Origin: Gammaproteobacteria bacterium UBA7376
GTDB lineage: Bacteria; Pseudomonadota; Gammaproteobacteria; Pseudomonadales; Azotimanducaceae
Assembly: GCA_002470275.1 (NCBI GenBank)
Contig: DKNY01000041.1
Coordinates: forward strand, 1-15,209
Direction: 5' to 3'
Length of the DNA stretch: 15,209 nt
Shown here: in pieces, positions 12,959-15,209 of the stretch
How the letters are laid out: each line of letters begins with the position of its first letter
Position numbering within the stretch: the stretch's first letter is position 1
Notes under the pieces: generated by a model
Databases searched by the model: none
What the model was told of the DNA's origin: nothing
Seen by the model: the letters and a program-made list of their open reading frames with translations, nothing else
Program-made: the position numbers and the translations under genes

Positions 12959-14104
12959 TTAGTAGCCCTCAAGATCTCCGTAACGACTGCGATGATAGTT
13001 CACATCGCCGAAGGTTTGATCCGATACGGCCGCACGCTTGATAAAGAAGCCAATTTCGAACTCGTCGGTCATCCCAATACCGCCGTGCATTTGAATACCT
13101 TCTCGGGAGACCAGGTTGTAGGTCTCTCCCACTTTGGACTTAGCCAGACTTGCAAGTTTGGCAATCTCCAGCGCATCGCGCCCTTCATCCAAGGCGGTCA
13201 AGGCTTCTAACACACAGGACTTCGACAGTTCAATTTCACAGAACATGTTTGCCGCTCGGTGTTTAAGGGCCTGGAAGGAGCCAATCGCCACACCAAACTG
13301 CTTGCGTTCCTTTAGGTACCCAATCGTCCGCTCAAAGCACTCCTGGAGGCCGCCCAACATCTCTGCACTAATCCCAATTCGCGCGATGTCTAAGGCGCTA
13401 TCTAAAATGTCTGCGCCGCCGCCCAAGGGACCAATAAGGGCTTCAGCAGGCACCTTTACGCCGTCCAATCGAACATTCGCCGCGTTGCGCGAATCCGCCA
13501 TGGCTGTTCTTGTGATGGTGACGCCCTCTGTCTCACGGTCGATCAGAAACAAACTTATACCTTCGCGGTCATTGGCTTCACCGGAAGTTCTCGCCACGAC
13601 GATGAGCTGATCTGCGATATGGCCATCGAGAACAAAGGTTTTCCCCCCTGAGAGCGTATACCCCTCCCCGTCCGCAGCCGCCAAGGTCGCGATATGATGG
13701 GGATTGTGGCGATGGCTCTCTTCTAACGCCAAAGCTAACAGAAGCTCTCCAGACGCCACCTGGGGTAGCAGAGTCCCTTTCTGATCATCATTAGCGCCTA
13801 AATTTATCAGCGTTCCACCCACCCATATTGACGCATACAGCGGGCTGGCCGTTAAGGTTCTCCCCGATTCTTCAGTGACGACGCCCAAACCCTTATAGCC
13901 GAAGGCTAAACCACCGTGTTCCTCTCCCCAAGGAATCGCCGCCCACCCAAGTTCCACCATGGATGACCACGTTGCTCGGTCAAAGCCCTCGACATCTTCC
14001 TCATCGCGCAACTTCCGTAATTGGGTGATCGGCGTATTAGACGCACAAAAATCCTTGGCGCTATCCCTGAGCATGTTTTGTTCTTCATTCAATATCATAG
14101 CCAC
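12959..14104 (-). CDS. Acyl-CoA dehydrogenase, PimD/small-subunit type
   Basis: Acyl-CoA dehydrogenase-family protein of 381 residues. Conserved segments are LNEEQNMLRDSAKDF at the start, GWAAIPWGEEHGG (53-65), GKTFVLDGHIADQLIVV (154-170), LKERKQFGVAIGSFQALKHR (264-283) and QMHGGIGMTDEFEIGFF (338-354). It resembles the small-subunit class more than the large one, and the medium-chain YEG glutamate is missing, yet no large-subunit gene lies beside it on this strand; the partner may be encoded elsewhere. The start is taken as GTG at 14104 because GAAGG lies 5 nt before it (14110-14114). ATG at 14098 gives two fewer residues and is a close alternative. It appears to be transcribed alone, from the gene-poor region at 14105-14461. 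Confidence 0.9.
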   Translation of the reverse strand: MAMILNEEQNMLRDSAKDFCASNTPITQLRKLRDEEDVEGFDRATWSSMVELGWAAIPWGEEHGGLAFGYKGLGVVTEESGRTLTASPLYASIWVGGTLINLGANDDQKGTLLPQVASGELLLALALEESHRHNPHHIATLAAADGEGYTLSGGKTFVLDGHIADQLIVVARTSGEANDREGISLFLIDRETEGVTITRTAMADSRNAANVRLDGVKVPAEALIGPLGGGADILDSALDIARIGISAEMLGGLQECFERTIGYLKERKQFGVAIGSFQALKHRAANMFCEIELSKSCVLEALTALDEGRDALEIAKLASLAKSKVGETYNLVSREGIQMHGGIGMTDEFEIGFFIKRAAVSDQTFGDVNYHRSRYGDLEGY

Positions 14105-14177
14105 GACAGCCTTCGCTCCTTAAAACTGGAATTTGGACCCCGCACAGCCCGATGATTTCGAGCCTGGATCTTATAAC

Positions 14178-14190
14178 GGGCGTCACGCCC
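14178..14190. repeat. Short GC-rich palindrome
   Basis: GGGCGT-C-ACGCCC is a perfect six-base dyad around one base, within the non-coding part upstream of the third acyl-CoA dehydrogenase. It could be an operator. No T-run follows on either strand, so it is not a convincing intrinsic terminator. Confidence 0.25.
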
Positions 14191-14394
14191 TTAGAGTCCA
14201 TATGAAAACAGAGTGCGATGAAGAAGTCGAGCTGCCCCAGCGTATCGCTCGCCACGTCCATCCGAGCCATCTCACCAAGCGACGACGAGCGCGCGACAAG
14301 ATAGCAGGCAGCAAGCATTAGCCGTTGCAATAAAGTCCAAATAAGCCTTAAAACGCTGCCAAACCTATTTTAATAATCAGTTTTTAATTAACTC

Positions 14395-14461
14395 TTGGTT
14401 GTTGTGGAAAAAATTAATTTTCTTTAGCATCCGCCTGCCAATATTATAAGTAGGTATTATT
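14395..14461 (+). promoter_or_regulatory. Probable promoter/leader of the MvaT-like gene
   Basis: AT-rich DNA directly upstream of the nucleoid-protein gene. TATTAT at 14442-14447 is a possible -10 box, but the only sequence at the right distance (TTTCTT, about 14419) is a poor -35. GTAGGT before the TTG start is a weak ribosome site. H-NS-type proteins commonly bind AT-rich DNA at their own promoters, so autoregulation is plausible; the exact start of transcription cannot be fixed. Confidence 0.3.
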
Positions 14462-14857
14462 TTGCGAACGACAAATAAAAAAGCGCAGATGGAAGCGGCT
14501 CTCGCTAAACTTCAGCGCGAACTCGACGCTCTTCAGAACAGTGCAGCGTATAAAAAGGAACAGGCTTTTAAGAAAGCGGTTGAAGCTCTGTTGAAGCGCC
14601 ATGGCCGCAGTAAGGCCGACTTAATCGAGATACTGGCTGGTGATGTACCACCGCTGAAAAAAGCATCGAAGGTGCCTTCGAAAACCGCAAAAAAGACTCC
14701 GAAAAAAAGAAAGGCACGGAAGCTGAAAGTTTATAAGAACCCTAAAACGGGCGAGGTTATTGAAACTCGAGGCGGCAACCATACGACTCTAAAAGCCTGG
14801 AAGGCCAAATATAAGATGGACAATCTTGAAGCCTGGGTGGTTGAAGAAAAGGCATAA
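14462..14857 (+). CDS. MvaT-like H-NS family nucleoid protein
   Basis: Xenogeneic-silencer type histone-like protein of 131 residues. Residues about 8-60 form the coiled-coil oligomerisation region (AALAKLQRELDALQNSAAYKKEQAF, then LLKRHGRSKADLIEIL), with the Pseudomonas MvaT/MvaU layout. A Lys/Ala/Pro-rich linker occupies about 65-88. The DNA-binding domain at about 90-125 has YKNPKTGEVIETRGGNH followed by TLKAWKAKY; R103-G-G-N106 corresponds to the minor-groove-inserting loop of MvaT. The start is taken as TTG at 14462, weakly supported by GTAGGT upstream. An ATG at 14489 would shorten the first helix by nine residues. The product probably silences AT-rich or horizontally acquired genes. It is monocistronic, with a hairpin just after the stop. 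Confidence 0.9.
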   Translation: MRTTNKKAQMEAALAKLQRELDALQNSAAYKKEQAFKKAVEALLKRHGRSKADLIEILAGDVPPLKKASKVPSKTAKKTPKKRKARKLKVYKNPKTGEVIETRGGNHTTLKAWKAKYKMDNLEAWVVEEKA

Positions 14858-14861
14858 GCCC

Positions 14862-14879
14862 CTCCAAGGGTGCTTGGAG
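14862..14879 (+). terminator. Hairpin after the MvaT-like gene
   Basis: CTCCAAG (14862-14868), loop GGTG, CTTGGAG (14873-14879): a perfect 7-bp stem 4 nt after the stop codon. No U-tract follows, so termination may be weak or factor-dependent. An alternative pairing of GGGTGC (14868-14873) with GCACCC (14896-14901), followed by TTT, overlaps it. Confidence 0.4.
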
Positions 14880-14927
14880 CATGAGAATCGTCCCGGCACC
14901 CTTTCGTCAGCCACATCTTTTAAGCGC

Positions 14928-14942
14928 GTGGGATGCACCCAC
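14928..14942 (-). terminator. Hairpin between the MvaT-like gene and ugd
   Basis: GTGGG (14928-14932) and CCCAC (14938-14942) pair around a 5-nt loop, 27 nt beyond the ugd stop. It could help end minus-strand transcription, but no good T-run follows on that strand. Treated as tentative. Confidence 0.25.
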
Positions 14943-14969
14943 CTTTGACGGCCTGATTGTGATACGCCT

Positions 14970-15209
14970 TTAATCCTTGCCGAAAAGGTCCCTGGTAAAT
15001 ATCTTCTCGGTGACGTCCTCTAAGTCCTCCACCATCCGATTGGCAATGATGATGTCGCTTCGACGCTTAAATGCTTCCAAGTCTCGGATGACTTCAGAAT
15101 TAAAAAACCGCTGATCTTCAATAAGCGGCTCATAAACCAGAACCTCGACACCCTTGGCCTTTATCCGTTTCATTACGCCCTGAACCGCCGAAGACCGGAA
15201 GTTGTCAGA
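14970..15209 (-). CDS. ugd: UDP-glucose 6-dehydrogenase, C-terminal part (cut by window edge)
   Basis: The last 79 residues of a nucleotide-sugar dehydrogenase; the gene runs off the right end of the window. The frame is open to 15209, beginning [20 protein letters not shown], followed by [36 protein letters not shown] and ending YTRDLFG-like TRDLFGKD. This is the UDP-binding C-terminal domain and closely resembles E. coli Ugd, which oxidises UDP-glucose to UDP-glucuronate for exopolysaccharide or capsule precursors. The ATG at 15173 is internal, not the start. The catalytic cysteine lies outside the window. It converges with the MvaT-like gene across 112 nt. Confidence 0.9.
   Translation of the reverse strand, partial: SDNFRSSAVQGVMKRIKAKGVEVLVYEPLIEDQRFFNSEVIRDLEAFKRRSDIIIANRMVEDLEDVTEKIFTRDLFGKD

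Larger units (their letters stand above)
14105..14461. other. Gene-poor divergent intergenic region, AT-rich in its right half
   Basis: This 357-nt stretch separates the divergent acyl-CoA dehydrogenase (GTG at 14104) and MvaT-like genes. Overlapping open frames of about 60-80 codons exist on both strands at 14105-14330, but neither has a ribosome site or a family I recognise, so I call no gene. The left part (to about 14330) has the same composition as the genes. From about 14330 to 14461 it becomes strongly AT-rich, with runs of A and T and the palindrome AAAATTAATTTT at 14410-14421. That half probably holds the MvaT promoter and binding sites for the protein itself. Confidence 0.6.

Noticed and set aside
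12944..13610. Plus-strand open frames of 88 and 158 codons opposite the third acyl-CoA dehydrogenase
   Set aside because: They are antisense shadows of a well-conserved gene, with no family resemblance or ribosome site.
14085..14330. An 81-codon minus-strand frame upstream of the third acyl-CoA dehydrogenase
   Set aside because: No ribosome site or recognised family, it overlaps the ribosome site and start of the dehydrogenase gene, and an equally open frame exists on the other strand.
14862..14879. Classic rho-independent terminator after the MvaT-like gene
   Set aside because: The stem is good but no U-tract follows; kept only as a tentative hairpin.

Overview
This window looks like a chromosomal segment of a free-living gammaproteobacterium, probably a marine aerobe of the Pseudomonadales/OMG type. 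Three things point that way: an MvaT-type H-NS paralogue, glutathione-linked enzymes (GloB, a GST), and many acyl-CoA enzymes. The taxonomic placement is inference. I see no rRNA, tRNA, CRISPR array, insertion sequence or prophage.

Layout. (a) 39-683 (+) is a SPOR-domain lipoprotein whose stop abuts that of a convergent minus-strand operon, gloB-rarD-GST (3018 down to 684). (b) A possible 42-residue ORF leads into tesB (3179-4075, +), which converges on a Prx5-type peroxiredoxin (4558-4079, -). (c) A CoA-diphosphatase-like Nudix gene (5360-4662, -) follows a short composite ORF (5690-5367, -). That ORF joins the first strand of an enoyl-CoA hydratase to three in-frame pieces of a haloalkane dehalogenase. 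(d) A plus-strand operon runs divergently from 5815: large and small subunits of a PimC/PimD-type acyl-CoA dehydrogenase, a membrane-anchored parvulin isomerase, a HupE/UreJ-type membrane protein, a parallel beta-helix lipoprotein and a diheme c-type cytochrome lipoprotein (to 12366). A betainyl-CoA-type hotdog thioesterase follows (12449-12931). (e) A third acyl-CoA dehydrogenase (14104-12959, -) converges on it. (f) After a gene-poor, AT-rich stretch come an MvaT-like nucleoid protein (14462-14857, +) and the C-terminal end of UDP-glucose dehydrogenase (14970 to the window edge, -).

Function. Several genes handle acyl-CoA thioesters: two thioesterases, two acyl-CoA dehydrogenase systems, a likely CoA diphosphatase and an enoyl-CoA hydratase relic. 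The least understood part is 8170-12366, an envelope set built from the SO_2930-type diheme cytochrome and its parallel beta-helix partner (the TIGR03805/TIGR03806 pair, function unknown), here in line with HupE/UreJ and parvulin genes. This set and the composite hydratase/dehalogenase relic are the two parts most worth a second look.
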